A DNA stretch of 64,000 nucleotides, from NCBI GenBank assembly GCA_002197995.1, contig NGZR01000010.1, forward strand, positions 9,300 through 73,299. Reading direction: 5' to 3'. The position numbers and the translations under genes were made by a program. The notes under the pieces are model-generated. The model was not told where the DNA came from. It saw only the letters and a program-made list of their open reading frames with translations, and ran no database searches. This stretch comes from Gaeumannomyces sp. JS-464. Lineage: Eukaryota > Ascomycota > Sordariomycetes > Magnaporthales > Magnaporthaceae. This document shows positions 24,050 to 35,790 of this stretch, one piece after another. Position 1 is the first letter of the stretch, and each line of letters begins with the position of its first letter.

Positions 24050-24438
24050 TTTATTACTACTTTTTTTTAAGTTAATTTACAATTGCATACAATGTATTAC
24101 ATAGTGTTTAAAACTTACTATAAAAGGGTAATAATAAAAATTTAAGAAAATTAAATTAAATTCGCTGCATAGTTAAATATAGCTTATTTAAATTTAGTTA
24201 AATTTGTATTTAAATTGGCTAAGTTGGCGAAGTATTAAAAAACGCGTTTAACACGTGATTTAAAGTGCGCGACTCGCTTATGTGCGCGGCTCGCTTGTAA
24301 ACCACGTTACCCTTTTTCAATTTGGGTAAATTTGGGCTTAAATTGGCCGAGTTAACAAGGTTATCGAAAATCGCGTTTAATATGGGAATTTCAAGTGTGG
24401 CATGAGCTGATGTGTGGCATACACTAATAAACCACGCT
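24050..24438. repeat. Two half-copies of the palindromic MITE in tandem
   Basis: 24100-24307 and 24318-24436 each match the right arm of the MITE at 15217-15646 (TTAAATTGGCCGAGTTA and CGCGTTTAA-type blocks). They end in the pogo-type terminus (TTGTAAACCACGT at 24307; AATAAACCACGCT at 24437). The left arms are absent or unreadable. Confidence 0.7.
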
Positions 24439-24649
24439 AAGCGCTTCCTTTTCGAATTTTATAAGTTTCCGTGTTTTAAGCATATAATCGCGCTAAACAG
24501 GTTGGGCGCGTTTCCACTAAGCGAAGGTGGAAAAGTCGATTTTTACGTTTGTCGTTTTGGTTTGCCATTGTTTGTTATGGAGCTATTCGTAAATAAAGTT
24601 GGATTAACGCGTGAACGCGTTAATTATGGCACACATTAATAAACCACGT
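24439..24649 (-). mobile_element. pogo 5'-end fragment, minus strand
   Basis: The minus strand matches the 5' non-coding and initiator region of the pogo copies (compare 24481-24515 with the complement of 33210-33240). It ends in the terminus AATAAACCACGT next to TA (24650-24651). This is the last repeat before the gene island. Confidence 0.65.
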
Positions 24650-24750
24650 TATTTTATAACTTTAAATTGTTAATTTTTATATTTCAACAAGTTTACCATG
24701 CAACCACTCGCATCGCTATGTAAACAATCCACCCAGTTAACATTATGCGC

Positions 24751-26280
24751 TTACAAATACATACGCTCACGCAACATAGCCTTGAGGTTTTGGCCCTCGT
24801 TTATCAAGCCCCCCGAACACCGGTGCTCCAGCCGACCGGCCGCCGCCGCCTCTTGCCGCAGCATTAGCCGGGCCGTCCGGAGCTGCGAGGCGAACCAGGC
24901 GAGCGTGCTCTCAGCCTCGTCACCGGACGGGTCCGCGGCGCCGCCGCAGGCACAAAGCACGTCCTCGACGGCCTGGAACTCGTCGAGCATCATTTGGACG
25001 ACGACGTAGAGGCGGCTGCACGCCACCTCGTCGCCAGTCGGCAGCCCCAGGCCACCCAGCTGCAGCCGGCCGTGCGCGACGGCGCTGCTTCGCGGCACGA
25101 AGCCCCGCATCTGCACGAAGACGGTCGCGTAGAGCTTGGCGAGCGACACGTAGCAGCTGAGCACCAGGAGCATGATGGGCAGCGTGGTCGTGTCGGGCCT
25201 GGATGGCGGAGGCGACGTCGCTACGGATTGGCGGCTGGAGGAGCCCCGTGGTGTTGTCGAGGACGGGGAAACGCCCCTGGAATAGATCCCCTTGTCGCCG
25301 TGCGTCTCCAGCGGGGACGTAGCGAGTGCTAAGGTGAAGGAAACGGGCGCTGGCTCGGCTGTGTTGCTCGCGGCCGGTATCGCACCCGACGCCTGGCCTC
25401 GGCCCGGGGGGGCCGACAGAAAATCGCGAACTATGCCCACCAGCCGCCGGGCGAGCGTCAGCACCTGGCCGACGGGGTACTTGCCCAAGTCCTGGCCGGC
25501 GGCACACTGGCCCGAGGTGGCCAGCAGGTTGATCGTCCTGTGGATGTCGGTGACCAGACCGGAGAGGTCCTTCACGGCATGGGCCGGGGTCCCCTGCTGC
25601 TCGAGCGTGCAGGGCTCGAGCAGGGAGTCGGCCGCCGACGGGACGCTCGAGTCACCCACCGACACCTGGCGGTCCAAGGCCCTGGGCAACGACAATGGGG
25701 GCCACGACGTCCAGGTGTCGGGAGCGGCCAAGAGCGTGCTGAGGTCGGACTCGCCCTGGAGCTCTAGTGCGGGACATGGGTCCATGAAGTAGTCGTAGTC
25801 GAGAGACGGGTCGGCATCGGTAGTGCTGGAGGGGTTCCCCAAAGAGCCGAGGACGAAGCCATCGTACCAGACACCCGGGTCGGACAGCGGCGAGGCAGCC
25901 GACGCCTCGCCAAGCGGCTCGTCCAAGGCGGGCGGCGGCGACAACGGGACTTTGGCGGACGCAGCAGGGTCACGGGGGGCAATGGGTTGTTGTCGTATGC
26001 TCTCTGCGGCCTTGGCCGCTAGTGGCTTGTTGGCTTTCCTCTCGATACCCGCCGTCAACGACGACGACGAGGCCTTGGCCGCGCTGTTGCGGCGCGTGTT
26101 CTGGGCGCGGCGGCCAAAGACGCAGCAAACCTTTGCGCGGAGGCAGCGCACGCACTGCTGGGCGCTGGCCCCCGTCCGCGCGGCGGAAATGACGCAGCCA
26201 AGCTTTTTGGAGCGGCAGCGGTCGCAAGACGCGCGGATGGACTGCTGCTCGAGGTCGGCGTGCGGAGACGGCGTGGTCAT
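24751..26280 (-). CDS. Zn2Cys6 (AflR-like) transcription factor
   Basis: A single-exon protein of 509 residues. The start at 26280 is the first true ATG; the open frame extends upstream only through a TTG. A binuclear zinc cluster sits near the N-terminus (Cys19, 22, 29, 43, 46, 53: CDRCRSKKLGC and CVRCLRAKVCC). A Lys/Arg-rich linker, a long low-complexity Ala/Ser/Pro region and a C-terminal helical block (residues about 370-509, LLVLSCYVSLAKLYATVFVQM) follow. That layout is typical of AflR-type pathway regulators in fungal polyketide clusters. It would bind CGG-type sites as a nuclear factor and is the natural candidate for in-cluster activator. Its 3' end lies 100 bp from RIPped repeats, yet the frame is undamaged. 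Confidence 0.88.
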   Translation of the reverse strand: MTTPSPHADLEQQSIRASCDRCRSKKLGCVISAARTGASAQQCVRCLRAKVCCVFGRRAQNTRRNSAAKASSSSLTAGIERKANKPLAAKAAESIRQQPIAPRDPAASAKVPLSPPPALDEPLGEASAASPLSDPGVWYDGFVLGSLGNPSSTTDADPSLDYDYFMDPCPALELQGESDLSTLLAAPDTWTSWPPLSLPRALDRQVSVGDSSVPSAADSLLEPCTLEQQGTPAHAVKDLSGLVTDIHRTINLLATSGQCAAGQDLGKYPVGQVLTLARRLVGIVRDFLSAPPGRGQASGAIPAASNTAEPAPVSFTLALATSPLETHGDKGIYSRGVSPSSTTPRGSSSRQSVATSPPPSRPDTTTLPIMLLVLSCYVSLAKLYATVFVQMRGFVPRSSAVAHGRLQLGGLGLPTGDEVACSRLYVVVQMMLDEFQAVEDVLCACGGAADPSGDEAESTLAWFASQLRTARLMLRQEAAAAGRLEHRCSGGLINEGQNLKAMLRERMYL

Positions 26281-27875
26281 ACTTGTGGTCTCTCTTTGCA
26301 AGATCGGGGATGGGAAAAAAAAAAAGAGGAAAACGAGACAGACGCACGGCGTGCCCGAGTTTTAAACGCTACAAAATAATCTCTTTAACCAGGACGTGGC
26401 GATGGTTCCTTGCCCGCGGCATTTATATTATAAAAAGCGCCTGTTCAACCCGGCGGCTCTTCCTGGAAGTACGACGTTTACTATACGGTATAATTAAAAA
26501 CTTTACACTATGTTTAACTTTTATAAAGGTTAATAAGTTTACGTTAATATATTAACATTTTTATAATATATTTATTAAATATATAATTATATAATTTAGA
26601 TTAAAAGTGTAAAATAAATTTATAAATATAATTTTAATGAACAAGTTAAACACGGTATTACAGTTTACAAGTATTTAAAGATTTAATTTATAATATACCG
26701 TTTTAATAACAATTACGTTTATAAACAGTTATTATTAACATCTTTTATTATAAAAAATAATAACTATTTATTAACGTAATAAACGTTAATTTTATAAAGT
26801 TATATAAATTAAATAACGATAATAAGGTGTTAAAAGATAAAGTTCCCAGCGGTACCTTTGCCGGGGTTAAACTTTTAAATTATAATCCTAATAATAACGC
26901 CTTTTTAACACGTTAACAGACTTTCAAAAGCCGGGAGCCCTCGGGGATCCTGAAACCCCGAGGGCTTAAGTCGAGATTAATGATACGAAAGGGGGCCTGG
27001 GGCCCGAGGAACACCAAAAGGGAAAGTTTTGTAGCAATTAATCCAGATCTTATCTTACATTTACCTCCTGCCCCCTAACGACTGTCCCTCGTCGTACAAG
27101 TCCCTAGCATAGTGGTAATCGTACCTTAGCAAATCTTGCTGTGAAGGAACATGACTGCGTTTAAGCTTTCGCGTAATGTAGCGGATCGTAAGCGAGATGC
27201 ATTGAATGGCAGCACCAACGTGGCGTGGCGTGCGAGAGCCGGGGCCCAGTCGCGTCATTTGTCCGGAGAAACTACCGGACAGACCAGGCCCGAGACAAGC
27301 TTTTTACCCGCCGGAACACCCGATGGGCAACCCGGCCCGATCCATAGATCCGCCCAGATAACAGCACACGTGTAGACGCCCGCCTATCGGTTGAGGACGC
27401 TTCGTGTTCGCTAAAGACAAGGTGGATTCGCGCCCTCGCCCGCCCCGCCTCGCCCTCCCTCCCGTACCCACGCCCGAACAGGGACTTGACTCGCCCTGTA
27501 TGCGTTTGCAGATGGGCTTAAAGCCGAGGCCGACTGACTCGCCACATGCCCGCAACGGGAAGTTGGCGTGTAGACCGCTTGTCAAACAGCCACAATGTTT
27601 ACGAGGCTCTAGGGTGTCGGATGGATTCCGGGTCGAGTAGCATGCGTACGATCGGACATCATGGCCCGTTCAGTAGCTGGACGGGCGCGAAGCCCGGCCG
27701 ATAATCTTTACTCAAGCGTTCACGAGGTGGGACCAGGGGTGAGAAAGGGTAAGTTGTCTTGTTTCTCTATCATGGCCATGTGTTTTATCTGTCTTGGCCA
27801 CGGGGAGCCGCGAGGGGCATACTTACGCGGATGCTTTTAATCAGCGTAAGTAGTACAAAGGGGGTTCTATTATCG
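26281..27875. other. Intergenic stretch between the regulator and the exporter
   Basis: 26360-26930 is strongly A+T-rich (ATAATATATTTATTAAATATATAA-like, low complexity) with no motif. From 26930 to 27875 base composition returns to that of the genes. It contains a perfect 11-bp inverted repeat (26936-26966) and short open frames that look spurious. It should hold the promoter of the regulator (26281 upward) and the 3' end of the exporter. Confidence 0.5.
26936..26966. terminator. Perfect 11-bp hairpin, role unknown
   Basis: AGCCCTCGGGG and its exact complement CCCCGAGGGCT are separated by nine bases, at the boundary between A+T-rich and normal sequence. It could form a stable RNA or DNA hairpin. 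The terminator label is only the nearest available class; fungal Pol II genes do not need such a structure. Confidence 0.35.
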
Positions 27876-29481
27876 CTACAGCTGCAGGGCGAAGCGGGTG
27901 CGCAGCGTCTCGCCGTACCGGTGGAAGAGCCAGGGCACAGGCGTGAATGCGAGGCAGATGAAGCCCAGCACGCTGTTGCCCCAGCCGAGCCCGAAGCGGG
28001 TGTATAGGGGGTTTGCGGTGAGGCCGAGGAAGGCGCCGAAGGGGCTGCGGATCAGCAGGTTGGCCGCGAGGGCCGAGGCCGCCCCCGCGGCCCCGAACGT
28101 GTCGATCAGGTAGATCTGGCCAGGGATCATGACGAACAGGGACCCCAGGCCGACGATGAAGGTGCCGAGGATGGGCACGATCCAGTGCACGGCGTACTTG
28201 GCACTCCAGCCGTAGAGGAACAGGCCGAGCGGCGTGATGGGGCCGAGCCACTTCATGAGGAGCAGGCGGCATTCGGGCTTGGGCGGAACACCATCCTCCC
28301 GCTGGCTGCGCACAATGAGCCAGTCGCTGAGCTTGGTGAAGAGCACGAGGCCGACGGCCATGCCGAGCCCGAGGCCCAGGTAGGCGAGGCCCGCCGTGCC
28401 GGCGCTGAAGCCGTACGTGCCGCGAAACACCTCTGGGAAGGTGGTGAAGAGCAGGAAGATTAAGCCGAACAGGATGCCCGTGTACAGCGAGATGAGTAGC
28501 ACGATGGGCGACAGCACGAGCAGCTTCAAGGGCCGCACGATAGCCGCCACGAGCATCTGGCGCGGCGTCTCCTGGCGTGCCACCTTGGGCGTGAGCTGCT
28601 GGTTGCCCGTTTCTTTCCGCAGGCGCTCGGCCTTGCGGCGCAGCAGGACAGGCGCGTTGGTCTCGCGCGCGTAAAGGACGAAGGCGAGTCCAATGACGCC
28701 GCCCTGGAGATACTGTTAGTCTACACATACCGGACAGGACACAGCCGGAGAGTATGCCCACCAGGATGAGAATGATGCGGAACGTCCACCGCCAGCCGAT
28801 GTACTCGGAGACGTAACCGCCGATAATGGGCCCCACGACGGGACCGAGCAGGGGGCCCGAGGTGAAGAGGGCCATGGCGCGGGCGCGCTGGTCGGGGGCC
28901 ATCAGGTCGGCGATGGTGCCGCCGCCGACGCTCATGGGGCCGGACGCGGCGCAGCCGGCGATGAAGCGGAAGGCGAGGAACATGTCGGTGCCGGTGCTAA
29001 AGGCGCAGCCGGCGGTGAAGGCGATGTAGACGAGGTTGCAGCCGTGGTAGACGACGAGGCGCCCGTACAGCTCCGACAGCGGCGCCAGCACCAGGGGCCC
29101 CAGCGCGAACCCTAGCACGTACAGGCTCACCGTCATGGCCGCCACGGTGTTGTTGGTGATGGCGAACTCGGAGGCCAGCTGTGCCGCTCCCGGCGCGAAC
29201 ATGGTGGCTGCGAGGTTGCTGTGGGACGCGTGAGCCAGGAGCAGGCACAGGAGCGGGGGAGTACGGCTATGAGGCACTTACGCGTTGAGCGTCACCAGGC
29301 TCACTATGGCGATATGCGCGTTCTTGTCCACGCTCGACCAGTTGCGCGGGTTCTGCGGGTCGCCGGGCCCGTCCCAGTCGACAATGTTCGGATCGGGCTT
29401 CTCGCCGTCGTTGGCCGTCATAGGCGGCTGGACCGGCCCCATCTCCAGGTCGGTCGTCGAGGAATCACTCGGTACTGCCAT
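27876..29481 (-). CDS. MFS exporter (drug:H+ antiporter DHA1 type)
   Basis: Three exons (29481-29282, 29218-28762, 28703-27876) give 494 residues. Intron 1 is 63 nt (GTAAGT...CACAG). Intron 2 is 58 nt (GTGGGC donor, GACTAAC branch, CTCCAG) and restores RIILILGGVIGLAF. The soluble N-terminus contains DWDGPGDPQNPRNWS, the usual lead-in to helix 1 in fungal multidrug MFS proteins. Next come an LSELYGRL-type motif A loop, a GPVVGPIIGGYVSEYIGWRWTF antiporter motif C region, and six further helices. It probably exports the cluster product across the plasma membrane or into vesicles, giving self-protection. Same strand as the upstream regulator. No frame damage is seen. Confidence 0.88.
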
Positions 29482-29895
29482 GTTAGGCGAGCGGGTCGCT
29501 TTTCTACGGTCTCGGGCTGCGGATGCGGTCGAAGGGTCGATAATCGAACCAGCGGTTTGTGCTTCTTCTGTCTCGTCAAGCGCTGTGCCACAGGGAAAGC
29601 GGATGGTCTCGTCAAAAATCGCTGGCAGGACGTGGGCCTCGGCCGCTTTATTCTCTCGCAGGCGTCATCGACTCCTATTTTACGGCCGGCTTTGCGTGCC
29701 GGTTCTCGAATCATCTCCGCACCAGTAGTGCTCAGGTCCGATGCTCCGAGGGGGTCGGCTCGGGTCCACGGAACGGCGCGCTGTGGGCTCGGCAGCCAGC
29801 TTATCTCGCTACCTCCTAGCAGGACCGCTCCGGATATTACCTCGATCATCTCGCCATGCGCGCAAGGGCCAGTGTTCAGTGGCCTGCTGGCCTAA
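29482..29895. promoter_or_regulatory. Upstream region of the exporter gene
   Basis: 414 bp of gene-like base composition between the exporter ATG and the left terminus of the Harbinger-type element. It must contain what remains of the exporter promoter. I recognise no definite operator; several CGG/CCG triplets are present, but spacing alone does not identify a Zn2Cys6 site. Confidence 0.4.
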
Positions 29896-29940
29896 GGGCC
29901 TGATCGGCCGTAACGCTCGTTACCGTCACGGTCGTTACGG
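29896..29940. repeat. Left terminal inverted repeat of the Harbinger-type element
   Basis: 45 bp, ending CGGTCGTTACGG. It is itself partly palindromic (CCGTAACG near the start, CGTTACGG at the end). Confidence 0.93.
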
Positions 29941-30360
29941 AGGTACAAGAATTGCTGCAGGGGGGGCTGAAGTACTGGTAGGGTTACCCCCAGTCAGCGG
30001 CTGTCCGCCAAAAAACAGGGACTGTGTCAAAAGTGGGGGTTTCACAGCTATTTTGGAGGGGGAGGGGCATTGTCACGGTGCAGTCGTTCCTTAATAAGGA
30101 CTTCGCACGGTTGTAGTCCCAGCTATAACAACGTTCCTCTTTTGCCTTCGTGGTGCACGTGGATCAACCTTAGTCTTGTCCCGTGACAGGCATAAAAATT
30201 GTTATCGGCAAAATAACATCGACAAACCTGCATTTGCACATTAAAATTAGCATAAATTACTACGGAAAAAATGTTTTTTTAATTTCCCTTTGATATTTAA
30301 ATAACGGAAATTAACGGCGTGCTTTTTAAAGCTATTCCCGACTCCCAAATAGCCTCCTAG

Positions 30361-31560
30361 TTGCAAATTTTTAATGTTAAAAAGTTTTTTAATACCCAGC
30401 CTAACGAAGGTTCCTCTTGCAAACGAAAACGAGGCGATAAGCCGCGCCGAGTATTATGGATTAGCGAGAAAACCACCCGGCTAATTAGCTTTTTTATTAA
30501 CAGCTACCGCGAGGGCATGCTTAAAAGCTCGAAAAAAGCCAACTTTAAAAATGCCTAGGAACGGGTGCTAACGAGGGCAATTAAAAAGTGGCTTACTTTA
30601 AAGCCTTTTTTTATTGTTATAACGATCGCTAACAAATACGATAACGAGCGGAAAAGGTATATGGTTTGGAAGGTTTAGGTTAACCTATTAAGCAACACTT
30701 GTAATTTGAAAACGGGCGCTTGCGAGGTTAATAAAAAGGATCCCCGGTGGTAAAGCTTTACGAGCGTGCACGGGATACGGAAAGTCGGTTAAATCGCCGC
30801 CGGCGTAACGTTAAAGGAGGTGGCCTTATATTAAAAGTTGTAAGCGGGGGAAGCGGCAAAAGGAACTATAATTAGCCGGCCTTTATTAAAAAGGATAATC
30901 CTGCTAAAAAACCCACGCCTATTAATGGCCTAAATTTTTTAATAGGCATATTAATTTGGATAGGGAAGGCGAAAAAGAAAGGGAAACGAGCGTCGGGTTT
31001 TTAAAAAATACTTCTTGGCGGCCGGTTACCTCCACGCCTGTATAATGGATACCGCTTAGTGCTTTAATGCCGCCGCTTTCCGTTAGCGAGCGACTTTTTA
31101 CCGATTAATTACACCGAAAAGCAATAAATCCGGATTTGGTAACAGCCGCAAGGGAAAACGAAAGCGTTAACGTGTTGCGTGGGAAAAGGCGCCGGATTTT
31201 TAGGTCGTTAGCGAGTAGGTTATTTTAATCGTCGGCGAGTATAGCAATTGGATTAACGTCGCTAATGCTTTTAGCAATTACGGCCGACTGGATATTTAAT
31301 GCTATATTAGCATTAGCAAGGTTGGTTTAAATGCTAAACCCAGTGTTAAAAGCAATTAAATCTTTTTCCCAGGCTTATTAAAACCGGTTTAAAGCTTTAA
31401 AGTTTATCCGCATCGCCCGTTTATTAAAAACACTGGAAAAGGCAAAGCTTTACGTAGCGTTAAATAAGCGAGGTTAAAAAGCGTATGTAACTAACGTTTA
31501 AAAGGTTTAATATCGTTGGTTTTATACGTGGGAAAAGAACGTTATTTCGTAAGTTTGTTA
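30361..31560 (+). pseudogene. Harbinger-associated Myb/SANT-like DNA-binding protein relic
   Basis: Reading from about 30430 gives RRVLWISEKTTRLISFF, then YREGMLKSSKKANFKNA (65 open codons up to 30558). After a stop, the frame continues with TRAIKKW, NKYDNERKRYMVWK and further pieces to about 31560. The spacing of Trp/aromatic residues and the YDNERKxYxxWK motif match the Myb/SANT-like (Myb_DNA-bind_3) proteins that accompany fungal PIF/Harbinger transposases. At least ten stops. Non-functional. Confidence 0.65.
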
Positions 31561-31853
31561 ATATTAAAACTATCGCAATATCTTTTTTTTTGCTGCTTAT
31601 TTGCAAATGGTAAGTTAAGTATACAAAAACCCACTTTTTAACCTAATCCTGTTAATTTAATTAGTTAAAAAAGAAATTCGCCCCACTTTTTACATCCACT
31701 TCCATTTTTAATTAAAGCTATTTTAAAAAGTAGCGTTAAAGTTTTAAAATATCCTAATATTAAGCCCTATTTTACTATTAATAATAACCGCTAATAACTT
31801 ATTCCAACTGTTTTAACCTGCTTTAATCCGCGTTATATTATATCGCTAGTTGT

Positions 31854-32979
31854 TTTACGCACCTTCCTTTAAAAAAATCTTCCTATCGGACCTACTGTTA
31901 ATAACCGCTAAGGAAACCCAGCCATTTTGGTATTGCGGGCTACTAAAATAAGCTAAATGTATAATAGGTTTTAATAAGCCATTTAGCCCTATTTAAACCG
32001 CGTTTTCCAACTTTTTTTAACCACGACGTTAGTAACGCAACTGGGCTAAAAAAGCAGAAAAAGTAAGCTGGCAAAAGTTCGGGTGCCTATTGCCAATTAA
32101 TGGGAAGGCTTGCACCTTATCGCCCAAAGCGCGCCTCGCGCGCCCCGAAACCTTCGACAATCGGGGTGCTCCAACCTCCGCGCATTACCAGACCGCCCTT
32201 CGACTTCCTTTTCGCTTTTGCCTCGCGCACCGAGCCGAAACGATTCCGAAATGCACAAAAAAATAGCAAGCTAGCAAGCAGTTAAAACACATTGGACGAA
32301 TAGCCGGCCCGGCCGCCGTCGTCCCCCGCCATTTTCGCGACTCCTCGTCCTCGCCATCCTCACGACTTCGCGTCCTTACCATCCTCGCGACTCCTCCTCG
32401 ATCGACCGCATTTTAACAATACGCACAGCGCAAATTTAGCCTGCTGCATAAGCACGCACGCGCAAAATTTTTAAAATCCTAAGCGGTTTTGTTTATTACC
32501 AGTATCGTGCACGGCTTCGATCGTCCTACGATTAGCAAACCGCGCAACGTACCGTTCGATGCGCGATAAACACATAAGGAGCATAAAGGGCTGGAACTAG
32601 GCCCTTTAGCCCCCGAACTTTCTTTCTTTGGCCGGGCCTAGGGAGGGACCATTGCGGACCTCCCCGGCTAAACCCGGCCTTACTTTTTTCCCGGCACTTT
32701 GCCGGCCGACTGCGTTTCTCTACCACTCGCGGCGCTTATTGCGCCGCCCGCAGCGTTTACAGCGCCCTGGCGTTCATTCGCCCTTTTGCCGATTGCCCGC
32801 TTACCAATAAGGAGCGCCGAAATGCGGCTCGAACTCCGTGTGCCTACGGGTTTGCTTTGTTAGCCGCTTTAATAGCAACATGTAGGCTAGTGTTAAACTT
32901 AGGTAGCGCTAGCACGTCGTATGCTTTTCGGGAGGCAGGAACCGGTAAATTCCGACTTTGCCGACGTTAAATATACTTA
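31854..32979 (+). repeat. LINE 3' region with extended upstream unit (copy A of a ~1.1-kb repeat)
   Basis: From about 31854 the sequence runs parallel to 57695 onwards for about 1 kb (AAAATCTTCCT-TCGGACCTACTGTTA, CCATTTTGGTATTGCGGGC, AAAACACATTGGACGAATAG and other long identical runs). The last 400 bp (from about 32570) is the LINE 3' UTR ending GTTAAATATACT at 32977. It is therefore a 5'-truncated LINE of a subfamily with a longer 3' region. It carries little sign of RIP in its G+C-rich centre. Confidence 0.75.
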
Positions 32980-34840
32980 ACGTGGTCCATTAGCGAGTCG
33001 CGCATATTACCGAATCGCGCATTTTCCATCGCGACACGCGTTTCCCACTTCCAACTTCAATTTCTTAACAACCACAAATAGCATCGACATCGAAAAAAGC
33101 TAGGATTGTTTTTGCCATGCAAGCAATCCAATTTACTTGTGGATTAAATTTGCGTTTGGCAACTAAAATTTACGATATTCCTAAATCCACTATGCGCGAC
33201 CGACGCGCCGGCCGACCTGTTTAACGCGATAGCATGCCCAAATTACGGAAATTAACGGAATCCGAAAAGGAGGCGCTTATTAAATACATATTTAAGCTGG
33301 ATTTTCGCGCATTTCCTCCCCGGCTTTTTAATATTAAAAATATGGCTAACCGACTGCTCGCCGAACGCGACGCGGGCACCGTCGGCAAATGCTAGGTTAA
33401 AAAGTTCGTTAAACGCCGCGCAAAGCTCGGCACGCGTTGGATTCGAAAGTACGATTATTAAAAGGCCAAATGCGAAAATCCCAAGCTTATATTTGCGTAG
33501 TTTAACCTTATACGAAACACTATAACCAAATATGGCATTTTAAATAACGATATTTACAATTTCGACGAAACCGGCTTTTTTATAAGCATAATCGCCGCCG
33601 TTATGGTTATTATAACGTTGGAAAGCCGTAGTAAAGCAAAGCTAGTTTAGCTTAACAACCGGAAATGAGCTACAGTTATTTAAAAGGTTAACTATTACGG
33701 TTAAACGGTTTTTCCTTTTATTATCGTTAAAAGGCAGTACCATTTGGCCAATTGGTATTCGAAAACCGACCTTTTACGCAATTAGGTTATCGCAATAAAC
33801 GCTAACGGGTGAATTACGAACGAACTCGGCTTAAAATGGATTCGGCATTTCGATAAACACATTGCAGCTCGTTTTACGGGGTCCTATTGTTTGTTAATGC
33901 TAAACGGTTACAAAAGCTACCATTCGACGGATTTTAAGCTTTATTGTTAAAAACATAATATCGTTACGCTTTGCATATTTTCGCATTCGTTTTACTTCTT
34001 TTAACCGCTTAACGTTAAATGTTTTAGCCCGTTAAAAAAAGCGTACGGTCGACAAATCGAAAATTTAATAAGGTCGCACGTTAACCACGTAATTAAAATC
34101 GAGTTCCTTTCGGCGTTTAAAACGGCATTTTTTAATTTTATAACCGAAAAAAACATTTAAAAAGGTTTTCGAAAAGCTGGCTTTGCTCCTTTTAATCCGG
34201 ATTTAGTTTTGGAAAAGCTGGATATAAAGCTACGAATTTTAACTCCCCCGAAAAAACCTTTAAACGACGCCGAACTTTGGACTTTTAAAACGCCTTAAAC
34301 AGTTAAAGACGCAACTTCGCAATTTAAACACATTAAAACTCGGATTTCTAATTACCGGAGCAACTTTCCGACACTTATGCTAGCGGTTGTAAACCAGCTA
34401 ACGAAAAGGGCTAAAGCAATTATGCATAGGGTTAACCTTTTGGAAAAAAAGTGCTTTAAATTACGAAAAGCGAACGAGGCATTAAGCAAACGCCGAAGGG
34501 CTAAAAAAACACGTGTTAAGCTAAAAGGGTTACTTATTATAAACGAGGTACGAAATGTTTTAAACCAGCAGGAATTGGATGGATAGCTATAGTAAAAAAT
34601 ACGCGATTATGAGGGTTAAAAAAGGAAGGCGACGACAATTTGTCGGCGATATGGCATTTGCGGCAAAACCAAACACAATGCGCGCACCTGTTAGGAAGAA
34701 ATAAAAATGTTCGATGTATATAGTTCCGAGTAGTTTAAATGAATTCCTGGCGTTGTTAGGTTGGCATGCGCGTCGATTAACCGGAGGTCGGGTGTGGGTG
34801 CGCGATTTGGTAATATGCGCGACTTACTAATGGACTACGT
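32980..34840 (+). mobile_element. pogo/Fot1-type DNA transposon, copy 4
   Basis: TA-flanked (32978-32979, 34841-34842), 1,861 bp, termini ACGTGGTCCATTAGCGAG and complement. The transposase relic starts at 33235 (MPKLRKLTESEKEALIKYI) and includes FDETGF near 33565, LLMLNGYKS near 33895 and a 69-codon open C-terminal piece (34377-34586). Moderately RIPped. It is inserted exactly at the tail of the LINE copy inside the Harbinger-type element, giving three nesting levels. Confidence 0.88.
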
Positions 34841-34859
34841 TACTTATTTACTTATTTAC

Positions 34860-35790
34860 TTATTTACCTAATAACGGCTAATTTTTTGCCCGGCCCGCTA
34901 ACGTTAAGTTATGCAGGGCAGTTACCGCATATACGATTTTAATTTGGGTATTAACGTTATACTTTGCCGGTACGTTTTTAACGATTTTTTAGCGCCTTTT
35001 TAAGTGCTTAAATGCTTGTTTAACCATTATCCTCGTTTGGAAATGGCGTAAATTAAACAGTTTTTTGCAGTTAACTGGTGGCGCTTTCGCCTTTTTCCAA
35101 TTTTGCAAATGATACTAGATCCCGGGAAAAAGCACGACGATCCCGGGCTTTAAACTAAAGCCCTTATTAGCAAAGTAATACTTATCCTGGGGTATTTGGA
35201 ATTTTTTATTTAATATTTCTCTTAACAAGGTTAAATCGTTTATAAATCCCTCGGCGCCGGTTAATACGTAGGTAAACGCTATATTAAATTTAACTACTGC
35301 AAAAACGTTTTACGAAACCCCCCTTTTCCAATTGAATTTCGATCGAATTACGGCTTTTATGCCTTGCTTTTAATAAAGGCCGAAACGTGCGTACCGTCGA
35401 TCGCTCCAATACAGCCGCTTAACCCCGTGAAAACTACCAGGTTAAGTTCGATCGCCGGGTTTAACCACCCATTTAAAGGTAAGCACACGATTACCAGGTG
35501 GAACTTTTGCATGCCGTTTAATATTTCGTGGAAGATTTCGCTAACCGTGCTTTAAGCGATTTTAAAAAGGTAATAGGCGACTTTTTAGGTAACCCTTTGC
35601 CCGACTATTAGCAGGAAAATTATTAACTCGTAGGCAAGCTTTTGGTATTAGGTGCTTTAAAGTCCGGTGTTAATGGCCAGCCAGTTTAAAAGAAGTTAAA
35701 TTCCGCTTTTCTTAGGCGGAATAAGCAGCGGAAGCGAGTTTCACTGCCTTTTTAAAAATCGCGGGTGTTATAGGTTAGGGCTAGCAGCCC
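34860..35790 (-). pseudogene. PIF/Harbinger DDE transposase relic
   Basis: The minus strand reads, from about 35540 down, VSEIFHEILNGMQKFH, then GCIGAIDGTHVSAFI (first catalytic Asp, about 35420), GKGGFRKT, and GFSLKPGI-VLFPG. A late NAISKRG-like block follows in another frame. These are the conserved blocks of the ALP1/DDE_Tnp_4 family. The second catalytic motif, usually YxLADAGY, reads FANKG, an Asp-to-Asn change of the G to A type. Frame changes and stops are frequent. Read with the terminal repeats, this identifies the element class. Confidence 0.75.

Noticed and set aside
27841..29277. A 478-codon frame in place of the exporter exons
   Set aside because: It reads through the 58-nt intron and changes into a non-MFS frame. 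The spliced model restores helices and motifs.
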